This document shows, in pieces, positions 50,937 to 59,278 of a stretch of 64,000 nt of DNA. Numbering within the stretch: position 1 is the first letter of the stretch; each line of letters opens with the position of its first letter. Source of the DNA: Oceanihabitans gracilariae (GTDB taxonomy: Bacteria > Bacteroidota > Bacteroidia > Flavobacteriales > Flavobacteriaceae); assembly GCF_042684485.1 (NCBI RefSeq), contig NZ_JBHULM010000011.1:124001-188000 (forward strand), written 5' to 3'. The notes under the pieces were generated by a model. The model did no database searches, was not told where the DNA came from, and worked only from the letters and a program-made list of their open reading frames with translations. A program made the translations under genes and the position numbers.

Positions 50937-51779
50937 TTAATTATCACATAAGGCTTTTATCTCTTTTAAAATTTTTACTTTTCTTACTTCAGAAATACCT
51001 AAATGATCTAAAAAGAAAACATCATTTATTAAATCTCTACATAACACCACATCGCGACTTAGCAGAAACTGTTTTTCTCTTTTTGTTAACAACGTAGACA
51101 CTGTAACAGGATACAGACCTAAGCTATCTATTTTATCTTTTAAGGCTTCGTTTTTTGGGTAATCCCAACTTAGTAAATGCAATCCTACACATGTACCAAA
51201 CTGCAGAGCATCTTCTGTAAAACGTGTATTTGTTACTACCCAACCTGCAGTAAGTTGGGTAGTTTTATTTTTATTTTTATTCCAATGTGATTTTACATCT
51301 ATATACCTTGAATTGATGTATAATGGTACTTTTACATTACATTTAAGTCCTTGCTCACCATGAAACTTGCACTCTACAATTGTGGTAGTATTATTTTTAT
51401 GTGCTAATACATCTATTTCATGCTTAACACAATCTCCTTGTACAATTTCTCCTGTGCTTGTTTCATAACCAGTGTATTTTAAAATAGCACTTATAAAGTT
51501 TTCAAAAGGATATCCTGTTGGTCCAAGTTCATATATTGCTTTTTTTAGTTTGTATTTAGAAGCAAAATGACCATGTTCTTTTTTTAGTAATGCAAATGCT
51601 CTATTATAAATTTCTTTGGTAGATATACCTTGGTATAATTCATCTCTAACAACATCTAAAATCTTATTTACCGAGTTTTTACTTGCTCCTGTACGTTGTA
51701 AGGAGTTTCGCAATTTATCTAAAGAAAACTTTACCTTTTCTCCTGAAGATTTTATGATATTGACATCTGTATTACCCAT
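50937..51779 (-). CDS. ATP-cone domain fused to a restriction-endonuclease-like domain
   Basis: 280 residues. N-terminal ATP-cone (about 5-90: 'VNIIKSSGEKVKFSLDKLRN', 'SVNKILDVVRDELYQGISTK', 'EIYNRAFALLKKEHGHFASK'), the nucleotide-sensing fold known from NrdR and ribonucleotide reductases. Next a PD-(D/E)xK-type nuclease domain (about 90-205) with Asp123 and Glu136-x-Lys138 in 'HEIDVLAHKNN' and 'TTTIVECKFHG', then 'WVVTNTRFTEDALQFG'. The C-terminal part (about 215-280) includes a helix-hairpin-helix-like segment. No methyltransferase is near. A DNA- or RNA-cutting enzyme controlled by nucleotide level is inference. Confidence 0.85.
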   Translation of the reverse strand: MGNTDVNIIKSSGEKVKFSLDKLRNSLQRTGASKNSVNKILDVVRDELYQGISTKEIYNRAFALLKKEHGHFASKYKLKKAIYELGPTGYPFENFISAILKYTGYETSTGEIVQGDCVKHEIDVLAHKNNTTTIVECKFHGEQGLKCNVKVPLYINSRYIDVKSHWNKNKNKTTQLTAGWVVTNTRFTEDALQFGTCVGLHLLSWDYPKNEALKDKIDSLGLYPVTVSTLLTKREKQFLLSRDVVLCRDLINDVFFLDHLGISEVRKVKILKEIKALCDN

Positions 51780-51794
51780 AGTATACGTTTTATA

Positions 51795-52625
51795 TTATTC
51801 TGGTATAACTAAAAAAGGAATTATAGGACTAAAACCTATTTTCTTTACAACAGGCTCATTTATGATATTTTCAATAAAACTATGCTTATTGTTTACCAAC
51901 ACGAGAATATTAATTTCTAACTCTTTAATAAAGTCTACTATTACCGAAGTTTTTTGGTCATAACCAGGCATCCAATGAAAACTATAATCAAAACCTGCTA
52001 AATCATCTTCTAAATTTTTAATGTTTGTGTTTTGTGTTTCAGACAGTTCTTTTTCTTCTTGAATATGTAATATTCTAATTTTAGAAGAATGTAACTTGCT
52101 TAAGGATTTAATAGGACCTAATATTTTGTCTGTATATTCTTTATTATAATCTGTTGGAAAAGCTATTTGGCTAGGAGTAACAAAACTATACGCATCTGGA
52201 ACAGCTAAAACAGGACATGATTTAATTCTATTTAAAACATTTACAGTATTACTACCAAAAAATATCTCTTTGGCTTTTGATGCTCCTTTTGTTCCCATTA
52301 CTACCATATCTATTTTATGGGTTGTGGTTACTGTATGTATAGCTTCTAATAAACTTTCTGAACTTAAAATAGTTTCAAAATTGTGATTTTCATTAGTGTC
52401 TACAATTCTAGCTTTTCTTTTTAATTCTAGCATATCTTTTTGGGCAGACTCTTTCATTACACGTGATAATTTGTTAGACAAACTAGACATAGATGCTGAT
52501 CCTGACTTAAAAGAGTTTATAAAATAAAAAGTACAGCTTTCATTTTCATAAAGTTTTAAGGCATATGCAATTGCGCTCCATGCGTTATCTGAAAAATCTG
52601 TAGGAAGTAAAATATTTTTGCTCAT
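51795..52625 (-). CDS. Universal stress protein, two USP domains (copy 4 of the array)
   Basis: 276 residues, tandem UspA folds. The first domain (1-140) has the ATP-binding pattern 'VVMGTKGASKAKEIFFGSNT' (G-x2-G-x9-GS). The second (about 145-276) lacks that pattern, having 'NNKHSFIENIINEP' instead, so it is probably non-binding. The N-terminus 'ILLPTDFSDNAWSAIAYALK' is shared with the other three copies. Last USP in the operon before the ATP-cone gene. Role: stress survival, probably under low oxygen or energy shortage, by family. Confidence 0.93.
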   Translation of the reverse strand: MSKNILLPTDFSDNAWSAIAYALKLYENESCTFYFINSFKSGSASMSSLSNKLSRVMKESAQKDMLELKRKARIVDTNENHNFETILSSESLLEAIHTVTTTHKIDMVVMGTKGASKAKEIFFGSNTVNVLNRIKSCPVLAVPDAYSFVTPSQIAFPTDYNKEYTDKILGPIKSLSKLHSSKIRILHIQEEKELSETQNTNIKNLEDDLAGFDYSFHWMPGYDQKTSVIVDFIKELEINILVLVNNKHSFIENIINEPVVKKIGFSPIIPFLVIPE

Positions 52626-52651
52626 TGTTTTTTTTATTATAAGATATAAAA

Positions 52652-53485
52652 TTATTCTGGTATTACTAAAAAAGGTATTATAGGATGATAGCCTATTTTT
52701 TTTATTATTGGTTCTTTTATTATGTTTTCTACAAAACTGTGCTTGTAATTTACAATTGCTAGTATATTAATATCTAACTCTTCAATAAAGTCATTTATTA
52801 CTGTTGTTTTTTTAGCATAATTAGGCATCCAATGAAAGCTGTGTTCAAACTCTTTCAAATACACATCAAGCTTACTAATATTGTATTGCTGCACTTCACT
52901 TAGTTCTTTTTTTTCTTCAATATGCACCACATTAATTGAAGAATTATACAACTCAGCCAAATCTCTTAATACTTCTAGTTCTTTATCTTTATAAAAGCGA
53001 TTGTAATCTGTAGGAAAAGCGATATGCTTTGGCTTCTCAAAATCAAACTCATCTGGCACTACCAAAACAGGACAAGAGTGTATGTTTTTTAAAACAGATA
53101 CAGTATTGCTACCAAAAAAAACATTTTCTTTTTTAGCATCTCCTTGTGTTCCCATTACTATTGTGTTAATAGCAAATTCTTCAATACTTTCAGCTATAGC
53201 TTTGGTTAACTTTTTTGAACTTACAATAATTTCAAAATCATGATTTTCATTAGCGTTTGCCTCTATAGCTTGTTCTTTTAAGGCAAGCAACTCTTTGGTT
53301 GCCTTGTTTTCTAGCTCTTCTAAAAAATGACCTGTAATATGGGTTCTTTTATTTATTCTATCATTTTCTGTGCTGTTCAATAAATAAAAAGCACAAGAAG
53401 CATTAGCATATAGTTTTAAAGCATATACTATAGCGCTCCAGGAATTATCTGAAAAATCTGTAGGTAATAAAATATTTAATTTCAT
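52652..53485 (-). CDS. Universal stress protein, two USP domains (copy 3)
   Basis: 277 residues, closest to the copy at 51795 ('ILLPTDFSDNSWSAIVYALK', 'SFHWMPNYAKKTTVI'). First domain with 'IVMGTQGDAKKENVFFGSNT'; second domain with the degenerate 'VNYKHSFVENIIKEPIIKKI'. The close likeness to copy 4 suggests a recent tandem duplication. 26 bases separate it from copy 4. Confidence 0.93.
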   Translation of the reverse strand: MKLNILLPTDFSDNSWSAIVYALKLYANASCAFYLLNSTENDRINKRTHITGHFLEELENKATKELLALKEQAIEANANENHDFEIIVSSKKLTKAIAESIEEFAINTIVMGTQGDAKKENVFFGSNTVSVLKNIHSCPVLVVPDEFDFEKPKHIAFPTDYNRFYKDKELEVLRDLAELYNSSINVVHIEEKKELSEVQQYNISKLDVYLKEFEHSFHWMPNYAKKTTVINDFIEELDINILAIVNYKHSFVENIIKEPIIKKIGYHPIIPFLVIPE

Positions 53486-53495
53486 TTATTTTTAA

Positions 53496-54338
53496 TTATA
53501 ATTTTGAAGGAATAACCAAGAAAGGAATATTTAAATGAAACCCTATTTGGTTTATTTTAGATTGAAAAAATAAGTTTTCAAAAAAGGAATGTTTATTATT
53601 AATCATTACCAATAGGTTAACATTCGTTTTTTTCTGAAAATCATTTATAGCATCTACTACGTTATTATTTTTTATATCATGAAACAAATGAGAAACATGG
53701 TTAAAATAAGTTTCTAACTTTTGTTTGTTTTTTTGTTGTTTTTCTGAAAGTTCTTCGCCATAATTCACATGTAAAACATTTACATTAGCATGATACTTAG
53801 CAGCTAATGACACCAATGTCATTATTTGTTCTTCTTGAAAATTCACCTCATAATCGGATGGAAATAAAATTTGATGTAGTGGCTCAAATTCAAATGCGCT
53901 AGGCACTGCTAAAACTGGTGCTTTTATATTTTTAAAAACATGTACTGTATTAGAACCAAACAACACACCTTGTATATTAGATGCTCCTTGCGTTCCCATA
54001 ATTACTAAATCTATATTTTCACGCTCTATAAGCGATTCCATTTCTGGAATTAAATTGTTAAAAACAGAAATGGTTTTAATAGTATGCTTTGGGTTTATAA
54101 ACTTTTTATCAATACTTTCTTTTACGGTTGCTAAGCCTTTTAACGAAATATCTTTTGCAGTATCTAACAAACCAAACTGTGCTGTACTAAGCTGTAAATA
54201 TTCTGCTTGGTAAATTATAGGAGTGTATGTATTTAAAATATAAAAGGTACACTCCTCATGGGTAAACAACTTTAATGCATAAGTAATAGCATTCATTGCG
54301 TTCTCTGAAAAATCTGTTGGTAATAGTATTTTTTTCAT
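53496..54338 (-). CDS. Universal stress protein, two USP domains (copy 2)
   Basis: 280 residues. First domain 'VIMGTQGASNIQGVLFGSNT' keeps the ATP-binding pattern; second domain ends 'NNKHSFFENLFFQSKINQIG'. More diverged from copies 3 and 4 than they are from each other. Separated by ten bases from copy 3, so translation is likely coupled in one message. Confidence 0.93.
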   Translation of the reverse strand: MKKILLPTDFSENAMNAITYALKLFTHEECTFYILNTYTPIIYQAEYLQLSTAQFGLLDTAKDISLKGLATVKESIDKKFINPKHTIKTISVFNNLIPEMESLIERENIDLVIMGTQGASNIQGVLFGSNTVHVFKNIKAPVLAVPSAFEFEPLHQILFPSDYEVNFQEEQIMTLVSLAAKYHANVNVLHVNYGEELSEKQQKNKQKLETYFNHVSHLFHDIKNNNVVDAINDFQKKTNVNLLVMINNKHSFFENLFFQSKINQIGFHLNIPFLVIPSKL

Positions 54339-54353
54339 GACCTATATTTTTAG

Positions 54354-55202
54354 TTATTGGCGTCTTAAGTTTTGCAAAACCAATAATGGTATTGCTATTT
54401 TTAAACTAATTTTATCTATTGTAGATTGAAATATGATATTCTCTAAATAAGAGTGTTGGGTATTTACCATAATAAGAAAATCTACCTTATTGTCTTCTAC
54501 ATAAGTATTAATAGCGCTGTCAATTTTCTTATTGTTTGTAGTATAAAAACTAAGCTTGTTTTTACAAACGGTTTCTTCTATAAAAGTTTTATTATCTTCT
54601 TGTCTAAACGATAAAGAATTGGTTTTAGACACGTATAACATATCTATTTTTGTTCGGTATGGAGTAAGTAAATCACACACCAATTTTAATTCTCTTCTTT
54701 TGTAAGGTATTAAGTAATTGGTAGGAAACAATGCGTGCTTAGGTTGTTGGTATTGGTAATTTTCTGGAATAGCCAATACAGGACATTGTACATATTTTAA
54801 AACCTGTAAGGTATTACTACCAAAAGTGAGATGGCTATTATTAGACTTCCCTTTCGTTCCCATTACCACAAGATCTATATTTTTACCATCTACTAATAAA
54901 TCTGCTTCATCTAGCAAAGAGTTATAGGCAGAAACGGTATGGTATTGAAAATTTGGATTTGGTGAAATTTCTTTAACCTTACTTAATAAACTTTCTAAAT
55001 TATCTTCAGATTGCTTTTTAACACGCTCTACAATATGACTAAAATCTGTTCTACTTAATAATTCTTCATGGTTATAAACTTCTGCTTCATAAGCATGCAT
55101 GAAATAAATTTCTGCTTTCTGATATTTAAAAAATTCTAATGCATATTTAATTGCATTCATTGCATTATCTGAAAAATCTGTTGGAATCAATATTTTAACC
55201 AT
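54354..55202 (-). CDS. Universal stress protein, two USP domains (copy 1, operon head)
   Basis: 282 residues, first in the unit. 'ILIPTDFSDNAMNAIKYALE' start; ATP-binding pattern 'VVMGTKGKSNNSHLTFGSNT' in the first domain; second domain with 'VNTQHSYLENIIFQSTIDKI'. The ATG is 45 bases downstream of the promoter box of site 2. The operon continues with three more USPs, the ATP-cone nuclease and the MBL nuclease. Confidence 0.93.
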   Translation of the reverse strand: MVKILIPTDFSDNAMNAIKYALEFFKYQKAEIYFMHAYEAEVYNHEELLSRTDFSHIVERVKKQSEDNLESLLSKVKEISPNPNFQYHTVSAYNSLLDEADLLVDGKNIDLVVMGTKGKSNNSHLTFGSNTLQVLKYVQCPVLAIPENYQYQQPKHALFPTNYLIPYKRRELKLVCDLLTPYRTKIDMLYVSKTNSLSFRQEDNKTFIEETVCKNKLSFYTTNNKKIDSAINTYVEDNKVDFLIMVNTQHSYLENIIFQSTIDKISLKIAIPLLVLQNLRRQ

Positions 55203-55246
55203 AACTAAAACTTTTATTTACATTAAACACCTTAAATTGAACAAGT

Positions 55247-55290
55247 TAAAAATACGATAGTTCCCTTTAAAAAAATATGACAAATATCAT
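55247..55290 (-). promoter_or_regulatory. Fnr-like site and promoter box of the USP operon (site 2)
   Basis: On the minus strand ATGATATTTGTCAT, 22 bases, TATTTTTA. The palindrome is perfect apart from one position. Confidence 0.75.
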
Positions 55291-55322
55291 TAAAGCAAAA
55301 AACAGCATTCATCTTGTTTTTA

Positions 55323-55350
55323 AAAAAGCCAAACTTTCATTTGGCTTTTT
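55323..55350. terminator. Hairpin terminator inside a divergent gap
   Basis: 11-bp stem AAAAAGCCAAA / TTTGGCTTTTT with a 6-base loop and T-runs on both strands. It is unexplained by the flanking genes, which both point away. Confidence 0.8.
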
Positions 55351-55407
55351 ATTGACTAATAGCACGTAATTTAATTAATGTCTTTCAACATATACTCCTT
55401 AAATTAC
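55323..55407 (-). ncRNA. Candidate small RNA between the divergent USP and TerB units
   Basis: A strong hairpin with A- and T-runs (AAAAAGCCAAA / TTTGGCTTTTT, 55323-55350) lies in a divergent promoter region, where neither neighbour needs a terminator. On the minus strand, site 3 plus its TATATTTA box would start a transcript near 55407 that ends at this hairpin, about 85 nt. It contains AAGGAG, three bases, then a six-codon frame (MLKDIN, 55391-55371). No sequence match is known to me. Confidence 0.4.
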
Positions 55408-55411
55408 ATTA

Positions 55412-55455
55412 TAAATATACCTGATAATAAAACCATTAACTATGACATTTGTCAG
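55412..55455 (-). promoter_or_regulatory. Fnr-like site and promoter box (site 3), minus direction
   Basis: On the minus strand CTGACAAATGTCAT, 22 bases, TATATTTA. It faces the hairpin at 55323 and is independent of sites 2 and 4. Confidence 0.65.
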
Positions 55456-55507
55456 GTTTTACTTATTTCTATCAAAAATTTATATTTTTTAACTAAATAC
55501 CTTTTAA

Positions 55508-55551
55508 CTGATTTTTATCATGATTTGTTAATCAACAAATCATTAACTTGT
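55508..55551 (+). promoter_or_regulatory. Fnr-like site and promoter box of the TerB-ABC unit (site 4)
   Basis: CTGATTTTTATCAT, 22 bases, TAACTTGT, then 21 bases to the ATG at 55573. Confidence 0.75.
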
Positions 55552-55572
55552 ACATGAAACTAGAATATAATT

Positions 55573-55971
55573 ATGGGAAAGAATAAAAACTTCACTTCCT
55601 TATTTTTTAAAAACGTAGGAAGTCTATTTTACGCAATAGCTGCTGCTGACAAAAAAGTAGAAAGCAATGAAATTCTAGTTTTAAAAAATAGCATTACAAC
55701 ACAATGGCTATCTGTTTCTTTATTTGACACAGATGCTTTACAAGAAATCACGAATACATTTAACAGGTTACACAAAGAAAATAACCAAGATCCAGAAGTA
55801 CTGTATCAAGATTTTATACGCTACAAAAACAAAGAAAAACATTTATTCACCAGTACAGTTACAAACTTAATTTTACAAACAGCAAATGCTATTGCTAGTA
55901 GTTTTTCTGGAAGAAACAAATCAGAATTAATTATGCTAGCCAAACTAGAAATAGAATTAAAAAAAGCATGA
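55573..55971 (+). CDS. TerB-like protein
   Basis: 132 residues, all helical. 'LFYAIAAADKKVESNEILVL' (about 18-37) is the typical TerB start, with the acidic metal-binding pattern D-x-x-V-x-x-x-E; 'LFTSTVTNLILQTANAIASS' and 'KSELIMLAKLEIELKKA' follow. TerB-like proteins are tied to envelope stress and metal sensing; the specific role is unknown. It overlaps the adaptor gene by four bases and heads a four-gene exporter operon. Confidence 0.72.
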   Translation: MGKNKNFTSLFFKNVGSLFYAIAAADKKVESNEILVLKNSITTQWLSVSLFDTDALQEITNTFNRLHKENNQDPEVLYQDFIRYKNKEKHLFTSTVTNLILQTANAIASSFSGRNKSELIMLAKLEIELKKA

Positions 55972-57047
55972 AAAACCACTATCTAATTATTATTTTCATT
56001 CTTGTTTTATCTTGTAATAAAACAAGTGATAAAATTTTACCTACAGAGCAAAACTTAACCGAATCTGTATACTCTTCTGCAACCATACAACCCGATAGTT
56101 TATACCAAGCCTATGCTATTGTTGCTGGTATTTTAGAAAAAAATGTAGTTGAAGAAGGTACACTCGTTAAAAAGGGTCAAGCTATTTCGCAAATAATAAA
56201 TAACACTCCTGTACTAAACACTAAAAATGCTAAGTTATCTTTAGAATTAGCCAAAGAAAACTACCAAGGAAGCGCTACTATTTTATCTGGAATAAAAGAT
56301 GAAATTGAAGCTGCTAAACTAAAATACAAAAACGATTCTATTCACTTTTTTAGACAACAAAATCTTTGGAATCAAAACATAGGTTCTAAAGCAGAGTTTG
56401 ATGCAAAAGAGTTAAATTATAAATTATCTAAAAACAATTTAACTCTACTTAAAAACAAATACAACCAAACTAAAAACCAATTAAACACTAGTTTAAAACA
56501 AGCGTACAACAACTATCAAACTTCATTAATTAGCACGAAAGATTTTACAGTAAAAAGTGCTATAAACGGAAAAGTTTATGCGCTTTACAAAGAAACTGGC
56601 GAATTAGTAAACACCATGGAACCTATAGCATCTATTGGTAGTGCTGGTACTTTTATTATTGAGTTATTGGTAGATGAAGTAGATATTGTAAAAATAACAC
56701 AAAACCAAGAAGTTTTAATAACACTAGATGCTTATAGTGGTGAAGTTTTACAAGGAAAAGTATCTAAAATTTACCCTAAAAAAGACACACGCAACCAAAC
56801 CTTTAAAGTAGAAGCTGTTTTTATAAATCCGCCAGAAATAATATATCCTGGGCTTTCAGGCGAAGCCAATATAGTTATATCTAAAAAAGAAAAAGTATTA
56901 ACCATACCTAAAAACTACCTAATTAACAACAACCAAGTAAAAACAGACCAAGGTTTAACAACCATTACCACTGGTTTAGAAAACATGGAGTTTATTGAAG
57001 TTATAAGCGGAATTACTAAAGACACCTATATATACAAACCCGAATAA
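55968..57047 (+). CDS. Periplasmic adaptor (HlyD/MFP) lipoprotein of an ABC exporter
   Basis: 359 residues. Lipobox 'LVLSCNKTSD' with Cys16. Order: biotinyl-lipoyl-like half ('GILEKNVVEEGTLVKKGQAI', about 52-71), long coiled-coil hairpin (about 85-190), second lipoyl half ('SAINGKVYALYKETGELVNT'), beta-barrel ('ELLVDEVDIVKITQNQEVLI') and membrane-proximal part. Links an inner-membrane MacB-type pump to an outer-membrane channel. Four-base overlap upstream and one-base contact with the permease gene. Confidence 0.88.
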   Translation: MKNHYLIIIFILVLSCNKTSDKILPTEQNLTESVYSSATIQPDSLYQAYAIVAGILEKNVVEEGTLVKKGQAISQIINNTPVLNTKNAKLSLELAKENYQGSATILSGIKDEIEAAKLKYKNDSIHFFRQQNLWNQNIGSKAEFDAKELNYKLSKNNLTLLKNKYNQTKNQLNTSLKQAYNNYQTSLISTKDFTVKSAINGKVYALYKETGELVNTMEPIASIGSAGTFIIELLVDEVDIVKITQNQEVLITLDAYSGEVLQGKVSKIYPKKDTRNQTFKVEAVFINPPEIIYPGLSGEANIVISKKEKVLTIPKNYLINNNQVKTDQGLTTITTGLENMEFIEVISGITKDTYIYKPE

Positions 57048-58309
57048 TGGTAAACTGGACCATCATATTAAACATTGCTAAAACACATTTGCTTACTAAA
57101 TTTAAGCAAACAGCTATTGCTGCCTTAGGTGTAACTTTTGGTATTGGCGCTTATATTACCTTGGTGAGTTTTATGACAGGTTTAAATGCGATGTTAGACG
57201 ATTTAATTTTAAACCAAACACCACATATACATATCTACAATGAAATAGAACCCTCTAAACAGCAACCCATTTCTTTGTATGATGACTTTAAAAACAGTTT
57301 TAATGTAGTACACTCTATCAAACCTAAATTAAGTCAGAAAAAAATACACAATGCCATACCTATTATTCATTTTTTAAACAAAAAGGAAGAAGTTAAAGGT
57401 GCCATACCACAAATAAAATCTCAAATATTTTATATAGCAGGTTCTATTGAAATAGCAGGTAATTTAACAGGAATACAACCAGTAGAAGAAGCTAGATTAT
57501 TTAACTTTAGAGACTACATTATACAAGGTTCTCCTGAAAAACTTAAAAATACCGAAAACGGTATTTTACTAGGTTCTGGTATTGCAAAAAAAATGGCATT
57601 AACACTAGGAGACAAAATACAAATCAGTACCATAAAAGGAGATGTATTCCCTTTAAAAATTGTTGGTATTTACCAAAGTGGTGTAGCAGATATTGATGCA
57701 ATTCAAAGTTTTGTAAACCTAAAAACAGTACAGCGTATTTTAGGAGAAGCTGAAAATTATATAACAGATATTAACGTTAAGCTATTTGATATAGACAAAG
57801 CCTTTTTACTATCTAAAAAAATTGAAAAACAATTTCATTTAACTGCCATAGATATTAATACCGCAAATGCACAGTTTGAAACAGGAACAACAATTAGAAA
57901 CCTTATTACTTACGCAGTTTCTATAACCCTATTAATAGTAGCTGGATTTGGTATTTACAACATTTTAAACATGCTTATTTATGAAAAAATGAATGACATT
58001 GCCATCTTAAAAGCAATAGGTTTTTCTGGTAAAGATGTACAGTATATTTTTATGAGTCAAGCTATGATAATTGGTATAATTGGAGGAGTTTTAGGATTAT
58101 TAATAGGATTGATTTTTACCAATATAATTAGCACAATTCCTTTTAAAACCGACGCTTTACCAACCGTTGAAACCTATCCTATTAATTTTGATGTTTGGTT
58201 TTATGTTATAGGAATTGTCTTTGCCATAATTTCCACTTTTTTTGCTGGTTACTTACCATCACAAAAAGCTAAAAAAATAGATCCCGTAAAAATTATAAGA
58301 GGCCAATAA
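57047..58309 (+). CDS. MacB/FtsX-type ABC transporter permease
   Basis: 420 residues. N-terminal membrane helix ('AIAALGVTFGIGAYITLVSF', about 24-43), large periplasmic domain (about 45-285), then three helices ('LITYAVSITLLIVAGFGIYN', 'IIGIIGGVLGLLIGLIFTNI', 'FYVIGIVFAIISTFFAGYL') and the FtsX-type cytoplasmic loop 'YEKMNDIAILKAIGFSGKDV'. Likely mechanotransmission-type extrusion of a lipid, peptide or antibiotic from the periplasm. Start overlaps the adaptor stop; end overlaps the ATPase start. Confidence 0.92.
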   Translation: MVNWTIILNIAKTHLLTKFKQTAIAALGVTFGIGAYITLVSFMTGLNAMLDDLILNQTPHIHIYNEIEPSKQQPISLYDDFKNSFNVVHSIKPKLSQKKIHNAIPIIHFLNKKEEVKGAIPQIKSQIFYIAGSIEIAGNLTGIQPVEEARLFNFRDYIIQGSPEKLKNTENGILLGSGIAKKMALTLGDKIQISTIKGDVFPLKIVGIYQSGVADIDAIQSFVNLKTVQRILGEAENYITDINVKLFDIDKAFLLSKKIEKQFHLTAIDINTANAQFETGTTIRNLITYAVSITLLIVAGFGIYNILNMLIYEKMNDIAILKAIGFSGKDVQYIFMSQAMIIGIIGGVLGLLIGLIFTNIISTIPFKTDALPTVETYPINFDVWFYVIGIVFAIISTFFAGYLPSQKAKKIDPVKIIRGQ

Positions 58310-58983
58310 TGGAAACCGTTTTAGAAGCAAAAAATATCAACAAATACTTTAAAAAACCAGTACTTTTTCATGTACTCAAGGATATTAATTTTAAAATTAA
58401 AAAAGGAGAATTTGTCTCTATAATGGGAAAATCTGGTTGTGGTAAATCTACACTCTTGTATATCTTATCTACTATGGATACAGACTATGAAGGCAATTTG
58501 TATTTAAATAACGATTTACTATCTGGTGATAGCAGAAAAAAACTATCGCATATAAGAAACAAGCATATTGGCTTTGTGTTTCAGTTTCACTATTTGCTTT
58601 CAGAGTTTAGTGTTCTAGAAAATGTCATGCTTCCTGCTAAAAAATTAGGAGAAAAAAGCCTGAAAGAAATTGAAGAAAATGCACTTCAAAAACTAAAAAT
58701 ATTAAACATAGAACATTTGGCACACAAAAAAGCTTCGCAAGTTTCTGGAGGAGAAAAACAACGTGTAGCCATTGCAAGAGCGCTTATAAACAACCCTTCT
58801 ATAATTATGGGAGATGAACCTACAGGAAACTTAGATAGCCACAACGCAGACAATGTGTTTAATATTTTTAAACAACTGAGTGTTGAGCAAAATTTATCTT
58901 TATTAATAGTAACACATGATGAAGATTTTGCAAAACGCACAGACCGAATTATCACAATGGAAGACGGCAGGATAATACCCTAA
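58309..58983 (+). CDS. ABC transporter ATPase, LolD/MacB type
   Basis: 224 residues. Walker A 'GKSGCGKSTLL' (about 40-50), Q-loop 'FVFQFHYLLSEFSVLENVML', signature 'VSGGEKQRVAIARAL' (about 144-158), Walker B 'IIMGDEPTGNLDS' and the H-switch 'LLIVTHDEDFAKRTDRII'. Powers the permease upstream. Third gene of the exporter unit. Confidence 0.95.
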   Translation: METVLEAKNINKYFKKPVLFHVLKDINFKIKKGEFVSIMGKSGCGKSTLLYILSTMDTDYEGNLYLNNDLLSGDSRKKLSHIRNKHIGFVFQFHYLLSEFSVLENVMLPAKKLGEKSLKEIEENALQKLKILNIEHLAHKKASQVSGGEKQRVAIARALINNPSIIMGDEPTGNLDSHNADNVFNIFKQLSVEQNLSLLIVTHDEDFAKRTDRIITMEDGRIIP

Positions 58984-58998
58984 ACACAAGCTGTTTAA

Positions 58999-59043
58999 AT
59001 GAAAGATAATCATTTAAATTCTCTAATTTAATTTGTAAATTTA
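58999..59043 (+). promoter_or_regulatory. Weak Fnr-like site with promoter box (site 7)
   Basis: AAATGA-N7-TCATTT palindrome at 58997-59015; from its ATCAT half-site, 22 bases lead to TAAATTTA (59036-59043), the spacing of the full sites. The left half-site is off by one base, so confidence is lower. Confidence 0.4.
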
Positions 59044-59065
59044 TAGATATAAAAAAGGTAAAGGC

Positions 59066-59278
59066 ATGAAAACAACACAAGAATTACTCACGCAAATCAC
59101 GCAGCTAACTAATAATATAGAAACAAATTACCCAGAATTATATGCTTTTTTACAAGAAGAACCAATAACCATTCCTTCTAAACAGCATCCTGAAATAAAC
59201 CTGGCTATTTTACAAGATTATTTACAAACTTTAAAACAAGAATTACAACATCATATAAAAACACATAAATCAAAATAA
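59066..59278 (+). CDS. Small helical protein upstream of cbpA
   Basis: 70 residues, not recognised: 'TTQELLTQITQLTNNIETNY', 'AFLQEEPITIPSKQHPEINL', 'LQDYLQTLKQELQHHIKTHK'. Two helices, with a Pro-rich turn between, no Cys. The next gene's ATG starts directly after its stop codon, so it is surely co-translated with the CbpA gene. In other Flavobacteria similar small proteins sit beside dnaJ-like genes (from memory, not checked). Confidence 0.7.
   Translation: MKTTQELLTQITQLTNNIETNYPELYAFLQEEPITIPSKQHPEINLAILQDYLQTLKQELQHHIKTHKSK

Noticed and set aside
50937..51779. Restriction-modification system
   Set aside because: The nuclease-like protein has an ATP-cone, sits in a stress operon and has no methyltransferase or specificity gene nearby.
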